Source: Bacillota bacterium (GTDB taxonomy: Bacteria; Bacillota; Bacilli; Paenibacillales; NBRC-103111). Taken from it: a stretch of DNA of 64,000 nucleotides. Every line of letters starts with the position of its first letter. The stretch's first letter is position 1. The DNA is taken from positions 1-64,000 of the forward strand of contig JAEWGW010000044.1 in the NCBI GenBank assembly GCA_023388055.1, read 5' to 3'. Positions 53,263 to 62,583 of the stretch are shown here, one piece after another. The notes under the pieces were generated by a model. That model was not told the DNA's origin. It saw only the letters and a program-made list of their open reading frames with translations, and made no database searches. Position numbers and translations under genes: made by a program.

Positions 53263-54510
53263 ATGGAAAATTTGCGCAAGGCTGACCCGAAAGTGCTGGA
53301 AGCTATGAATTGGGAGTTGAACCGTCAGCGGGATAAGATCGAACTAATCGCTTCTGAAAATTTCGTCAGCACTCCTGTGCTGGAGGCCATGGGCAGCGTG
53401 CTGACCAACAAGTACGCGGAGGGCTATCCCGGTGCCCGCTATTACGGCGGCTGCGAGCATGTGGACGTGGTGGAGAATATCGCACGCGACCGGGCCAAGG
53501 AGCTGTTCGGCGCCGAGCACGTGAATGTGCAGCCCCACTCCGGCGCACAGGCCAACTTGGCGGTTTATCTGGCGGCCATCAAGCCGGGCGACACCGTGCT
53601 GGGAATGAACCTGGCCCACGGCGGCCATTTGACCCACGGCAATCCGGCCAATGCTTCCGGCATCCTGTACAACTTCGTGGCCTACGGTGTGGATGAGAAC
53701 ACCCACCGCATCGACTATGATGAAGTCCGCAAGGCTGCTTTTAAGCACCGCCCCCGCCTGATTGTGGCCGGCGCCAGCGCGTATCCCCGGACCATCGATT
53801 TCGAAGCCTTTGCCCAAATTGCTGATGACGTAGGCGCCCTGTTCATGGTGGACATGGCCCACATCGCCGGACTGGTGGCCGCCGGCCTGCACCCGAACCC
53901 GGTGCCGCACGCCCAGTTCGTCACCACGACCACCCACAAGACCCTACGCGGTCCCCGTGGCGGCATGATCCTGACCCGCAAGTCCTGGGCCAAGGAAATC
54001 GACAAGGCGGTATTCCCCGGCACCCAAGGCGGCCCGCTGATGCACATTATTGCCGCCAAGGCCGTTTCCTTCGGCGAAGCGCTTCAGCCGGATTTCAAGA
54101 CCTATGCCCAACAGGTGATCAAAAACGCCCAAGTGCTGGCGGAGTCCCTGATGGAAGAAGGCTTCAACATCGTCTCCGGCGGTACGGATAACCACCTGAT
54201 GCTGGTAGATGTGCGCAGTGCTAACCTGACAGGCAAGGTTGCCCAGCATCTGCTGGACGAGGTTGGGGTGACCTGTAACAAGAATGCCATTCCGTTTGAC
54301 CCCACCAGCCCGTTTGTCACCAGCGGCATCCGTCTCGGGACTCCGGCCGTCACGACCCGTGGCATGGACGAGGGTGCGATGAAGGAGATTGCCAAGATAA
54401 TCGCCCTGACGCTGAAAAATCCGGAGGATGCTGCCGCCCACGATAAGGCCCGTACCATGGTGCGTGAGCTGAACCAGCGTTTCCCGCTGTACCAGGATCT
54501 TGCCTACTAA
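53263..54510 (+). CDS. glyA: Serine hydroxymethyltransferase
   Basis: PLP enzyme converting serine and THF to glycine and 5,10-methylene-THF, the main one-carbon entry point. The 415-residue protein has the Schiff-base Lys226 in TTTTHKTLRGPRGG, YAEGYPGARYYGG and HGGHLTHG. ATG 53263 follows AAGGAGAG. Part of the ZTP riboswitch operon with rpiB and ywlG; terminator downstream. Confidence 0.98.
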   Translation: MENLRKADPKVLEAMNWELNRQRDKIELIASENFVSTPVLEAMGSVLTNKYAEGYPGARYYGGCEHVDVVENIARDRAKELFGAEHVNVQPHSGAQANLAVYLAAIKPGDTVLGMNLAHGGHLTHGNPANASGILYNFVAYGVDENTHRIDYDEVRKAAFKHRPRLIVAGASAYPRTIDFEAFAQIADDVGALFMVDMAHIAGLVAAGLHPNPVPHAQFVTTTTHKTLRGPRGGMILTRKSWAKEIDKAVFPGTQGGPLMHIIAAKAVSFGEALQPDFKTYAQQVIKNAQVLAESLMEEGFNIVSGGTDNHLMLVDVRSANLTGKVAQHLLDEVGVTCNKNAIPFDPTSPFVTSGIRLGTPAVTTRGMDEGAMKEIAKIIALTLKNPEDAAAHDKARTMVRELNQRFPLYQDLAY

Positions 54511-54532
54511 GAGGCTGACCCCTTACATTCTG

Positions 54533-54567
54533 CCGGCCCCTGCCACAACGGGAGGCCGGTTTTTTTG
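54533..54567 (+). terminator. glyA terminator
   Basis: CCGGCC / GGCCGG stem with extra pairs, followed by seven T residues. Confidence 0.85.
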
Positions 54568-54574
54568 CCGTCTT

Positions 54575-54820
54575 CCTTGCAGGGGTACCGTGTCCCTTTT
54601 GTTGGTTACTCTAGGCTGGGCTGTGTCCCTTCGCTTGGCACACACTAAGCCATGCCTGTCGCCAACGGACACAGAAGCCGTTATTGTGCTTCAAATTCCT
54701 GTTTTCTCCATCTTACGGACCGACGTTCCGCTATCCGGTGAAAAACAGCAAGTTTGCATGGTTTTTGGAGCAGATAACGTCCCTCGTGTCCGTTAGTCCA
54801 TCGAAGAGGCTCATTTTCCC
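54575..54820. repeat. Dispersed intergenic repeat cluster
   Basis: Several copies, in both orientations, of a unit like ATAACG...GTGTCCGTTAG: GTGTCCC near 54588 and 54622, CAACGGACACAGAAGCCGTTAT near 54663, TTACGGACCGACGTTCCGCTAT near 54715, and ATAACGTCCCTCGTGTCCGTTAG near 54776. No coding region was supported between 54511 and 55145; 54821-55050 shows no recognised feature. Confidence 0.55.
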
Positions 54821-55053
54821 GCAGTAACGGCTGCTGAGTCCGGATAGGGTGAACGGAAGACTGATTGGTCAACCGAACACCCCGGGGGAGGGGACGGTAA
54901 ACCGCGCTACTTTAGACAGCAGACCGGCGCGCTGCAGATCCCCGGGAAAGCACACTGTTGAGCCAAGGCCAAGCTGCGGGACAATGAGCAAGTGGACCGT
55001 ACACAGGACTTTGCGCGCCATCTTTTGCACCCTATGGTATTGGCGAAAACCTG

Positions 55054-55062
55054 TGGTATAAT
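55054..55062 (+). promoter_or_regulatory. upp extended -10 promoter
   Basis: TGGTATAAT, a perfect -10 with the TG extension, about 84 bp before upp. No good -35 is present, as expected for an extended -10. Confidence 0.6.
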
Positions 55063-55145
55063 AGATAAGATTTATGCCGAAAACTGTTAGAAGTTGCAAA
55101 AAAGGCAAACCGGGGTTTTCAGGCTCTTGTGGGAGGAACAAAAGA

Positions 55146-55775
55146 ATGGGCAAAGTTTTTATTTGTGATCATCCGCTGATTCAGCATAAGCTGACCTTCA
55201 TCCGGGATGAGACTACCAACACGAAGGATTTCCGGGAGCTTGTGGATGAAGTGGCTACGCTGATGGCCTATGAAATCACAAGAGATATTCCGCTGGAAAA
55301 GACGACTGTGAAGACGCCGGTTTCCGAAGCCGAGTGCCGGATCATCTCCGGCCGTATGCTGGGCTTGATCCCGATTCTGCGGGCAGGCTTGGGCATGGTG
55401 GATGGGGTACTGAAGCTGATTCCCGCCGCCAAGGTAGGACATATCGGCCTGTACCGCGATCCGGAAACCCTGCAGCCGGTTGAATATTATGTGAAGCTTC
55501 CCACCGATGTGACCGAGCGCGAGCTGATTGTCATCGACCCGATGCTGGCTACCGGCGGCTCCGCCATCGCAGCGATCGACGTGCTGAAGAAGCGCAACTG
55601 CACCCAAATTAAGATGATGAACCTGATCGCTTCTCCTGAAGGCATTCGTGCCGTACAGGAGGCGCATCCCGATGTGGACATCTATGTGGCCGCCATCGAC
55701 AGCTACCTGAACGACCACGGCTATATCGTTCCCGGCCTGGGCGACGCAGGCGACCGCCTGTTTGGAACCAAGTAG
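55146..55775 (+). CDS. upp: Uracil phosphoribosyltransferase
   Basis: Salvage enzyme making UMP from uracil and PRPP. The 209-residue protein has the PRPP loop IDPMLATGGSA, RAGLGMVDG and the C-terminal uracil-binding YIVPGLGDAGDR. ATG 55146 follows GGGAGG at 9 bp. Adjacent to glyA and the atp operon as in other Bacillales. Confidence 0.98.
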   Translation: MGKVFICDHPLIQHKLTFIRDETTNTKDFRELVDEVATLMAYEITRDIPLEKTTVKTPVSEAECRIISGRMLGLIPILRAGLGMVDGVLKLIPAAKVGHIGLYRDPETLQPVEYYVKLPTDVTERELIVIDPMLATGGSAIAAIDVLKKRNCTQIKMMNLIASPEGIRAVQEAHPDVDIYVAAIDSYLNDHGYIVPGLGDAGDRLFGTK

Positions 55776-55878
55776 GTTTTCCCACGTATAAGAATAGAAA
55801 TTTTGCCAGGCGGAGTTCCTCCCATTACGGAGAGGAAGCTCCGTCCTGCTCTATGAAGAGAAAGAAGGGGAGTAACCC

Positions 55879-57021
55879 ATGAAGCGGATCAAGGTCATGA
55901 CCATCTTCGGAACCCGCCCTGAGGCGATCAAGATGGTTCCTTTGGTACTGGAGCTCGCGAAGCATAATGCCGAAATAGAATCTGTGGTCTGTGTAACGGC
56001 CCAGCACAGGCAGATGCTGGACATGGTGCTGAACCAATTTGAGATCAAACCGGATTACGATCTGGATATCATGAAGGAGCGCCAGACCCTCTCCGGCCTG
56101 TCGGTCCGGGTCATTCAAGAGCTGGAGCCTATTCTGGCGGAAGCCAAGCCGGATCTGATTCTGGTGCACGGCGACACCTCCACCACCTTCCTGGCCTCCT
56201 ACGCGGCACTGCTGCAGCAAATCAAGGTGGGCCACGTGGAAGCCGGGCTCAGAACCTGGAATAAGCTCTCCCCCTTCCCGGAGGAAATGAACCGCCAGCT
56301 GACCGGGGTGATTGCCGACATGCACTTTGCGCCTACCGGATGGTCGGCAGACAATCTGCGCAAGGAGAATAAACCGGAAGACTCGATTTACATAACCGGA
56401 AATACCATCACTGACGTCATGCAGTATCTGGTCCGTCCGGACTATTCCCATCCGCTCCTGGATTGGGCCCAAGGCAAACGCCTGATTCTCATGACCGCCC
56501 ACCGTCGGGAAGCCATCGGCGAGCCCCACCGGAGGATCTTCAACGCCGTCAAGCGGATTGCCGACGAGTTCGAGGATGTTGCGATCGTGTATCCTGTCCA
56601 TCTGAATCCCGATGTGCAGAAGCCGGCCCAGGAGATTCTCGGAAACCATCCCCGGATCAAGCTGACCGCCCCGATGGATGTGATGGATCTGTACAATTTT
56701 TACCCCCACACCCATTTGATACTGACCGATTCCGGAGGCATTCAGGAGGAAGCCCCCGCATTCGGCATTCCTGCCCTGGTGCTGCGGGATACCACCGAAC
56801 GTCCGGAGGGAATCGGCGCAGGTGTGCTGGAGCTGGTGGGTACGGATGAAGAGGCGGTATACAGCCGCGCAAGAGCGATTTTGACCGATGAGGAGCTGTA
56901 CCGCAGGATGAGCCAGGCCTCCAACCCGTACGGGGATGGCAAGGTTTCCGAGCGGATTGTGCAGGCGATCAAGCATTATTTCGGCTTAAAGGGCACCAGA
57001 CCGGAGCCCTTCCAGCCATAA
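55879..57021 (+). CDS. mnaA: UDP-N-acetylglucosamine 2-epimerase (non-hydrolysing)
   Basis: Interconverts UDP-GlcNAc and UDP-ManNAc, feeding wall teichoic acid linkage units and other glycans. The 380-residue protein has the family motifs GTRPEAIK, HGDTSTT, HVEAGLRTW, TAHRRE and the C-terminal TDSGGIQEEAP. ATG 55879 follows AAGGGGAG. Insertion of mnaA between upp and atp is common in Paenibacillus-type genomes. Confidence 0.96.
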   Translation: MKRIKVMTIFGTRPEAIKMVPLVLELAKHNAEIESVVCVTAQHRQMLDMVLNQFEIKPDYDLDIMKERQTLSGLSVRVIQELEPILAEAKPDLILVHGDTSTTFLASYAALLQQIKVGHVEAGLRTWNKLSPFPEEMNRQLTGVIADMHFAPTGWSADNLRKENKPEDSIYITGNTITDVMQYLVRPDYSHPLLDWAQGKRLILMTAHRREAIGEPHRRIFNAVKRIADEFEDVAIVYPVHLNPDVQKPAQEILGNHPRIKLTAPMDVMDLYNFYPHTHLILTDSGGIQEEAPAFGIPALVLRDTTERPEGIGAGVLELVGTDEEAVYSRARAILTDEELYRRMSQASNPYGDGKVSERIVQAIKHYFGLKGTRPEPFQP

Positions 57022-57166
57022 AATATGATTTACATTAAATACCAGTTAGCGCTGTCAATGATTAAAATCACACCATACAGTGGCACTGTTGGGTTGTATG
57101 TCAGAAATCCTTTAGTTATCAGCATTTTTTCGCTCTCGTTCATCAAATTGCCTCAATTTGTGCTGA

Positions 57167-57196
57167 TTGACAAACCTTGCCCGGCGACGCTACAAT
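57167..57196 (+). promoter_or_regulatory. atp operon promoter
   Basis: TTGACA (57167-57172), 18-bp spacer, TACAAT (57191-57196), about 100 bp before the first gene of the operon. The preceding interval from 57022 shows no gene. Confidence 0.75.
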
Positions 57197-57304
57197 AAGT
57201 AACGATTGATGCCTGCGGCAAATTGGACAAACAAAATCCATTGGAACGCAATGCCATTCTGGAGCTGCTGAGGTTTCTATCGCAGCGGAAATGGACGGGA
57301 TTCC

Positions 57305-57535
57305 ATGAGCAAACCCCCTATCCGTAGTAATCCCTGGAAATATGCGGGTATTGCCAGTGCAATCGGCATGAACCTTGTGGTTTGCATTGTGCTCGGGTAT
57401 TTCATCGGTACATCTCTTGCCAAGCACACCGGCTGGACGCCATGGTCAATTATTGGAGTATTGGGCGGGCTGTTCGCAGGCCTGGGGAGTATTGTACTGA
57501 TGATCATGCGAATTCTGGAGGAAACGAATGAATGA
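57305..57535 (+). CDS. AtpZ/AtpI-family small membrane protein
   Basis: Membrane protein of 76 residues with two transmembrane helices (about 13-35 and 45-68) and the AtpZ motif GYFIG...GWTPW...GLFAGLGS. In bacteria AtpZ forms a complex with AtpI and may help Ca2+/Mg2+ entry or c-ring assembly. Overlaps atpI by 8 bp. The ribosome-binding site is weak. Confidence 0.85.
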   Translation: MSKPPIRSNPWKYAGIASAIGMNLVVCIVLGYFIGTSLAKHTGWTPWSIIGVLGGLFAGLGSIVLMIMRILEETNE

Positions 57536-57920
57536 ACTAGACATTCTGATGCGCCGCATTTTCCGTGCTTCCATGTTTTTTATGTCGATTTGCCTGTTTG
57601 TCTGGGCTTTCAGCCCACCGCTGAAGACCTACGCTGCCGGCCTGGTATTGGGAGTTTGCATCAGTCTCATTAATGGCCGGATTCTACAATCCCGCGTGCA
57701 TGCCATAACCCGGATTGCTTTGGACAACACTGGCAAACGGGCCAGCTTGGGTTTTATCTCCAGAGTCGCTATGCTTTCCGTTGCGATCATCATCTGCCTC
57801 CGCTTTCCCGCTTTTCACATAAGCACTACCATTATTGGTTTCTTCTTTGTCCAGGCCTGCGCTTTTCTGTTCGGTCTGGGATCTGCAAGACAGCACAGAC
57901 TCCAAAGTGAAAAGAGGTGA
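57528..57920 (+). CDS. atpI: ATP synthase subunit I
   Basis: Membrane protein of 130 residues with four predicted helices, matching the ATP_synt_I family that chaperones c-ring assembly. ATG overlaps the previous gene by 8 bp. It is first to third in most Bacillales atp operons. Confidence 0.87.
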   Translation: MNELDILMRRIFRASMFFMSICLFVWAFSPPLKTYAAGLVLGVCISLINGRILQSRVHAITRIALDNTGKRASLGFISRVAMLSVAIIICLRFPAFHISTTIIGFFFVQACAFLFGLGSARQHRLQSEKR

Positions 57921-57927
57921 AAACATC

Positions 57928-58701
57928 ATGCATGAGTCACCGATTCTCCGTATCGGCGGATTGAACATTGATATCTCCGTTATTTTGCCGATGATTGTGG
58001 CGATTCTCATCACCATCATTATTGCCCGGCTCGCTGTCCGGAAGCTCTCGGTGGAGAATCCTTCCCGCATGCAGAATTTCCTGGAGTGGGTGGTGGATTT
58101 TGTCCACAATATTGTGGCCAGTGCCATGCCGCTTTCGCGGGCAAAGCCTTTTGTCGGACTGGGAATGACGTTGATCATGTTCATTTTTATCTGCAATCTG
58201 CTGGGTCTTCCCTTTGCAGCGGTTTTTGAGTTCGACAGACCGCTGTCCTGGTTCGGATTCCCGATTGTGGATGCCGATATGCTGGCTCACGCCCATGAGA
58301 CTGGCAAGCATATTGCCCTGAACTTCTGGAAGTCGCCGACGGCGGATATCTCCGTCACCTTGGGGCTGGCTCTGATCGTCTTTTTCCTGATTCACTATCT
58401 GGGCTTTACCAAGAACCGCAAGCATTATTTGAAGCATTACCTGGAGCCGTACCCGATATTCCTGCCGTTGAACCTGATCGAGCAAATCGCTCGGCCGTTG
58501 ACGCTGGCCATCCGGCTATTCGCCAACATCTTCGCCGGCGAAATACTCATCGGGGTTATTTTGATGGCTACGTGGGCCAGTTGGCCGATGCTGGCTGTAT
58601 GGCAAGGCTTCAGTATCTTCGTTGGCGCCATCCAGGCGTTTTTGTTCACAATGCTAACCATGGTTTACATATCGCAGGCTGCGGTTCATGAGGAGCATTA
58701 A
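57928..58701 (+). CDS. atpB: ATP synthase F0 subunit a
   Basis: Proton-channel subunit of the F0 sector. The 257-residue protein has five to six helices and the essential Arg in LAIRLFANIFAGE near residue 190. ATG 57928 follows AAAGAGGTGA; longer in-frame starts overlap atpI and lack a ribosome-binding site. Confidence 0.97.
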   Translation: MHESPILRIGGLNIDISVILPMIVAILITIIIARLAVRKLSVENPSRMQNFLEWVVDFVHNIVASAMPLSRAKPFVGLGMTLIMFIFICNLLGLPFAAVFEFDRPLSWFGFPIVDADMLAHAHETGKHIALNFWKSPTADISVTLGLALIVFFLIHYLGFTKNRKHYLKHYLEPYPIFLPLNLIEQIARPLTLAIRLFANIFAGEILIGVILMATWASWPMLAVWQGFSIFVGAIQAFLFTMLTMVYISQAAVHEEH

Positions 58702-58777
58702 GCACCATCAGATCTAGATTGGACCAGCCGCTGAAGGCCGGATCCACAAAAACAAACATTTGGGAGGAATTTAAGTC

Positions 58778-58996
58778 ATGGAATTTTTGGCAGCAGCAAT
58801 TGCAGTAGGTCTGGGCGCAATCGGCGCAGGTTTCGGTAACGGTATGATCGTAAGCAGAACAGTAGAAAGCATGGCCCGTCAGCCTGAGCTGCGCGGCGCT
58901 CTGCAAACCACCATGTTTATCGGTGTTGGTATCGTCGAAGTTGTGCCCCTGATTGCAGCGGTTCTTGCGTTCCTGATGTATTTCGCCGGAGTGTAA
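58778..58996 (+). CDS. atpE: ATP synthase F0 subunit c
   Basis: The 72-residue rotor-ring hairpin has two transmembrane helices, the polar loop ARQPELRG and the proton-binding Glu54 in GIVEVVP. The residues around Glu54 lack the Na+-type Gln/Ser-Thr pattern, so it is proton-coupled. GGGAGG precedes the ATG. Confidence 0.98.
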   Translation: MEFLAAAIAVGLGAIGAGFGNGMIVSRTVESMARQPELRGALQTTMFIGVGIVEVVPLIAAVLAFLMYFAGV

Positions 58997-59109
58997 GCCC
59001 TCTAATAAGGAGCTTGAGGCGGGGAGGGTCTCACTGGAGCCATCCACGCCTTCATTTTGCATACACGGCTTGTTGAAGCGGCAATCCTTACAGGAGGGAG
59101 TGACAACAC

Positions 59110-59595
59110 ATGAGTTTTCATTGGGAAAATACGGTGTTTACTATATTTGGCTTTGTGCTTCTGTATTACTTCTTGAATAAGTACGCCTTCGGGCCTCTGT
59201 TCAGCGTGATGGAAAAACGCCGTGAGCTGGTCCAAAGCCAGCTGAAGGCCGCCGAGGACAACCGGACACAGGCGGAGCAATTCCTTCAGGAGCAGAAGCA
59301 GGCTATGCAGGATGTCCGCAAAGAGGCGTTCCAGATTGTGGAGCAAGCCCGCACATCCAGCCTTCGCCAATCCGAGGAGCTGCTGAAGCAGGCCAAGGAT
59401 GAGTCCGTACGGATCAAGCAGGAAGCGCTGAACGATATCCAGGCCGAGAAGAACAAGGCCGTTGCGGCATTGAAGGGGCAGGTGGGCGCTATGTCCGTCC
59501 TGATCGCCTCCAAGATCATCGAGAAGCAAATCGATGAGAAGAGCCAGCAGGATTTGGTTGAGCAATACCTGAAAGAGGTAGGGGACAAAGGATGA
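59110..59595 (+). CDS. atpF: ATP synthase F0 subunit b
   Basis: Peripheral-stalk protein of 161 residues: one N-terminal transmembrane helix (about 7-25), then a long coiled coil (about 35-145) and a C-terminal segment. AGGAGGG lies 11 bp before ATG. It overlaps atpH by 4 bp. Confidence 0.97.
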   Translation: MSFHWENTVFTIFGFVLLYYFLNKYAFGPLFSVMEKRRELVQSQLKAAEDNRTQAEQFLQEQKQAMQDVRKEAFQIVEQARTSSLRQSEELLKQAKDESVRIKQEALNDIQAEKNKAVAALKGQVGAMSVLIASKIIEKQIDEKSQQDLVEQYLKEVGDKG

Positions 59596-60140
59596 CCAAA
59601 GATCTGACAGCAGCCAAGCGGTATGCCAAGGCGTTATACGAGGTGGCAGCGGAATCGGGGATCACCGAGCAGGCCATCGCTGAACTGAAAGAAGCGGTGA
59701 CGGCGCTGGCGCATCCGGAGCTGGAGCTGGTTCTGAGCCATCCCAACATCGACGCTAACGTCAAGACGGATTTGCTCCTCCGCATATTTGAGGGCAAGGT
59801 ATCGGAGGCTGTGCTGAATCTCCTCCGTCTTATGGTGGAGCGCAAGCGGGTTCTTCTGATCCCTGCTGTCTGCGATGAATTTGTCCGAATTGCAGGGGAG
59901 GCCCTGGGACGGACCGAAGCGGTTGTCTATTCTCCCATGCCGCTTTCAGAGCAGGAAACTGCCTCTATCCAGGCGCGTTTTGGGGCTGTGACAGGAAAGA
60001 CCATTCAGGTTACCAATATTGTGGACCAAAGCCTGCTGGGCGGCATCAAGGTACGGATCGGCGACACGCTGTATGACGGAAGCCTCTCCGGCAAGTTGAA
60101 GCGGCTGGAAAAGACATTGCAGGCGTCTCAAGTAATGTAG
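59592..60140 (+). CDS. atpH: ATP synthase F1 subunit delta
   Basis: Stalk subunit of 182 residues linking F1 to subunit b. N-terminal helical bundle (RYAKALYEVA) and C-terminal region ending GGIKVRIGDTLYDGSLSGKL. ATG overlaps the atpF stop (ATGA). Confidence 0.97.
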   Translation: MTKDLTAAKRYAKALYEVAAESGITEQAIAELKEAVTALAHPELELVLSHPNIDANVKTDLLLRIFEGKVSEAVLNLLRLMVERKRVLLIPAVCDEFVRIAGEALGRTEAVVYSPMPLSEQETASIQARFGAVTGKTIQVTNIVDQSLLGGIKVRIGDTLYDGSLSGKLKRLEKTLQASQVM

Positions 60141-60156
60141 ATAGGGGTGAGGGCAG

Positions 60157-61671
60157 TTGAGTATCAAGCCAGAAGAAATCAGTAATCTGATTAAAAATCA
60201 GATTCAAAACTATAAAGCGGATATGGAAGTGGCGGAAATTGGCACCGTCATCCACATCGGCGACGGTATTGCCCGCGCCCACGGTTTGGGCAATGCCATG
60301 GCAGGCGAGCTCCTGGAGTTTACTAATGGCGTTATGGGCTATGCCTTTAACCTGGAAGCCGACAATGTCGGTATCATCATTCTGGGCCCGTACACGGATA
60401 TTCGTGAAGGCGACCAGGTTAGACGGACCGGACGGATCATGGAGGTTCCCGTTGGCGAAGGCCTGCTGGGACGTGTCGTGAATCCGCTGGGCCAACCGCT
60501 GGACGGACTGGGTCCCATTCCCTCCACGGAAACCCGTCCGCTGGAAGCGGCCGCACCGGGTGTAATGCAGCGGAAATCCGTACATGAACCCATGCAAACC
60601 GGCATCAAGGCCATCGACTCGATGATTCCTATCGGCCGGGGCCAACGGGAGCTGGTTATCGGCGACCGCCAAACCGGTAAAACCGCCATTGCCATCGATA
60701 CCATCATCAACCAAAAGGGCAACGGCGTGAAATGTATCTATGTGGCCATCGGCCAAAAGCAATCCACCGTTGCCCAGGTTGTGGAAACCCTGCGCCGCCA
60801 CGATGCCATGGATTACACCATTATCGTGACTGCAAGTGCTTCCGAACCATCCCCCCTGTTGTTCCTGGCTCCGTATGCAGGCTGCTCCATGGGCGAGTAT
60901 TTCATGTACAAGGGCGAGCATGTACTGATCATCTATGATGACCTGTCCAAACAAGCGGCCGCTTACCGGGAATTATCTCTGCTGCTCCGCCGTCCTCCGG
61001 GACGCGAAGCCTTCCCCGGCGACGTATTCTATCTGCATTCCCGCCTCTTGGAGCGTGCGGCCAAGCTCTCCGATGAGCTGGGTGCCGGCTCCCTGACGGC
61101 GCTTCCCTTTATTGAAACCCAAGCGGGCGATATCTCCGCTTACATTCCGACTAACGTTATCTCCATCACCGACGGCCAGATCTTCCTGGAGTCCGACCTG
61201 TTCTATTCCGGCCAACGCCCTGCGGTTAACGTAGGTTTGTCCGTATCCCGGGTAGGCGGCTCGGCACAGATCAAGGCTATGAAGAAGGTTGCCGGTACCC
61301 TGCGTCTTGACCTGGCCCAATACCGCGACTTGGCGGCATTTGCCCAATTCGGCTCCGACCTGGACCGTGTAACCCAGGCCCGCTTGAACCGCGGCGCCCG
61401 TCTGATGGAGCTGTTGAAGCAAGGTGTGAACCAGCCGCTTCCGGTTGAGAAGCAAGTGGTTAGCATCTACACGGCCACCAAGGGTTATCTGGACGAAATT
61501 CCGTTAACCGACGTAATCCGTTTTGAACGGGAATTCCTCGTGTATCTGGACAGCAATCAGCCGGAGATTCTGGCGTCCATCCGGGATACCAAGGATCTGA
61601 CCGCTGATAATGAGAAGGCGCTGCAAGCGGCCATTGAACAGTTCCGCAAGGGCTTCGCCACTAACGTATAG
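60157..61671 (+). CDS. atpA: ATP synthase F1 subunit alpha
   Basis: Non-catalytic nucleotide-binding subunit of 504 residues with Walker A GDRQTGKT (about 169-176), Walker B LIIYDD and the PSAM-type signature PAVNVGLSVSRVGG. TTG start with GGGGTGAGG upstream; 16 bp after atpH. Confidence 0.98.
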   Translation: MSIKPEEISNLIKNQIQNYKADMEVAEIGTVIHIGDGIARAHGLGNAMAGELLEFTNGVMGYAFNLEADNVGIIILGPYTDIREGDQVRRTGRIMEVPVGEGLLGRVVNPLGQPLDGLGPIPSTETRPLEAAAPGVMQRKSVHEPMQTGIKAIDSMIPIGRGQRELVIGDRQTGKTAIAIDTIINQKGNGVKCIYVAIGQKQSTVAQVVETLRRHDAMDYTIIVTASASEPSPLLFLAPYAGCSMGEYFMYKGEHVLIIYDDLSKQAAAYRELSLLLRRPPGREAFPGDVFYLHSRLLERAAKLSDELGAGSLTALPFIETQAGDISAYIPTNVISITDGQIFLESDLFYSGQRPAVNVGLSVSRVGGSAQIKAMKKVAGTLRLDLAQYRDLAAFAQFGSDLDRVTQARLNRGARLMELLKQGVNQPLPVEKQVVSIYTATKGYLDEIPLTDVIRFEREFLVYLDSNQPEILASIRDTKDLTADNEKALQAAIEQFRKGFATNV

Positions 61672-61685
61672 GGCGGTGACTTTTA

Positions 61686-62546
61686 ATGGCTAAGAGTATT
61701 CGCGAAATAAAGCGGCAAATTGTCAGCGTTAAGAGCACCCGTCAGATCACCAAGGCAATGGAAATGGTAGCTGCTTCCCGGTTGAAGAAGGCCCAGCTGT
61801 CTGCTGAGGCTTCCCGGCCTTATGCCGAGAAGATCCGGGAGGTGCTGTCCCATGTTACCGCCGTAGCCAGGGACGTGGAGCATCCGATGCTGGAGACGCG
61901 TCCGGTCAAGCGTACCGGTTATCTGGTGATTACCTCCGACCGCGGTTTGGCAGGGGGCTTCAATTCCAACCTGCTCCGTATGCTTACCCAAGAGTTGAAG
62001 CAAAAGCATAAGTCTCCGGATGAATATGCGCTTATGGTTGTGGGCCGCAAAGGGCGGGATTACTTCCGCAGACGGAATATTCCGATTCTGGATGAAGTGA
62101 CCGGCTTGCCTAACACGCCTGATTTTGCCGACATCCGTCTGTTAGCGGGCAAAGCAGTGGATTTTTACGCGAATCAGACCTTTGATGAGTTCTATCTGGT
62201 CTATAACGTGTTCAAAAATGCTTTGACGCAAATTCCGACGGTAAAGCGTCTTTTGCCGCTGGAGCATATCTCCCAAAGCACTGAATCGGCGGATTATGAA
62301 TATGAGCCGTCTCCGGAGGCTGTGCTTCAGGTGCTGCTTCCCAAGTATGCGGAAACGCTGATTTACAGTGCGGTGCTGGAGAGCAAGGCCAGTGAGTTCG
62401 GCGCGCAGATGACTGCTATGGGCAGTGCCACGAAGAATGCCACGAAGCTGATTTCATCGTATACCCTGCAGTACAACCGTGCCCGCCAGGCGGCGATTAC
62501 GCAGGAAATCTCGGAGATTGTCGGAGGCGCCAACGCCCAAGCGTAA
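61686..62546 (+). CDS. atpG: ATP synthase F1 subunit gamma
   Basis: Central-shaft subunit of 286 residues with N- and C-terminal coiled-coil helices; family signature near the C-terminus ITQEISEIVGGA. ATG 61686 follows GGGCGGTGA. Confidence 0.98.
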   Translation: MAKSIREIKRQIVSVKSTRQITKAMEMVAASRLKKAQLSAEASRPYAEKIREVLSHVTAVARDVEHPMLETRPVKRTGYLVITSDRGLAGGFNSNLLRMLTQELKQKHKSPDEYALMVVGRKGRDYFRRRNIPILDEVTGLPNTPDFADIRLLAGKAVDFYANQTFDEFYLVYNVFKNALTQIPTVKRLLPLEHISQSTESADYEYEPSPEAVLQVLLPKYAETLIYSAVLESKASEFGAQMTAMGSATKNATKLISSYTLQYNRARQAAITQEISEIVGGANAQA

Positions 62547-62583
62547 GAGGGGGGCGCAAGCCGCGTAGGAGGAGAAACCAATC

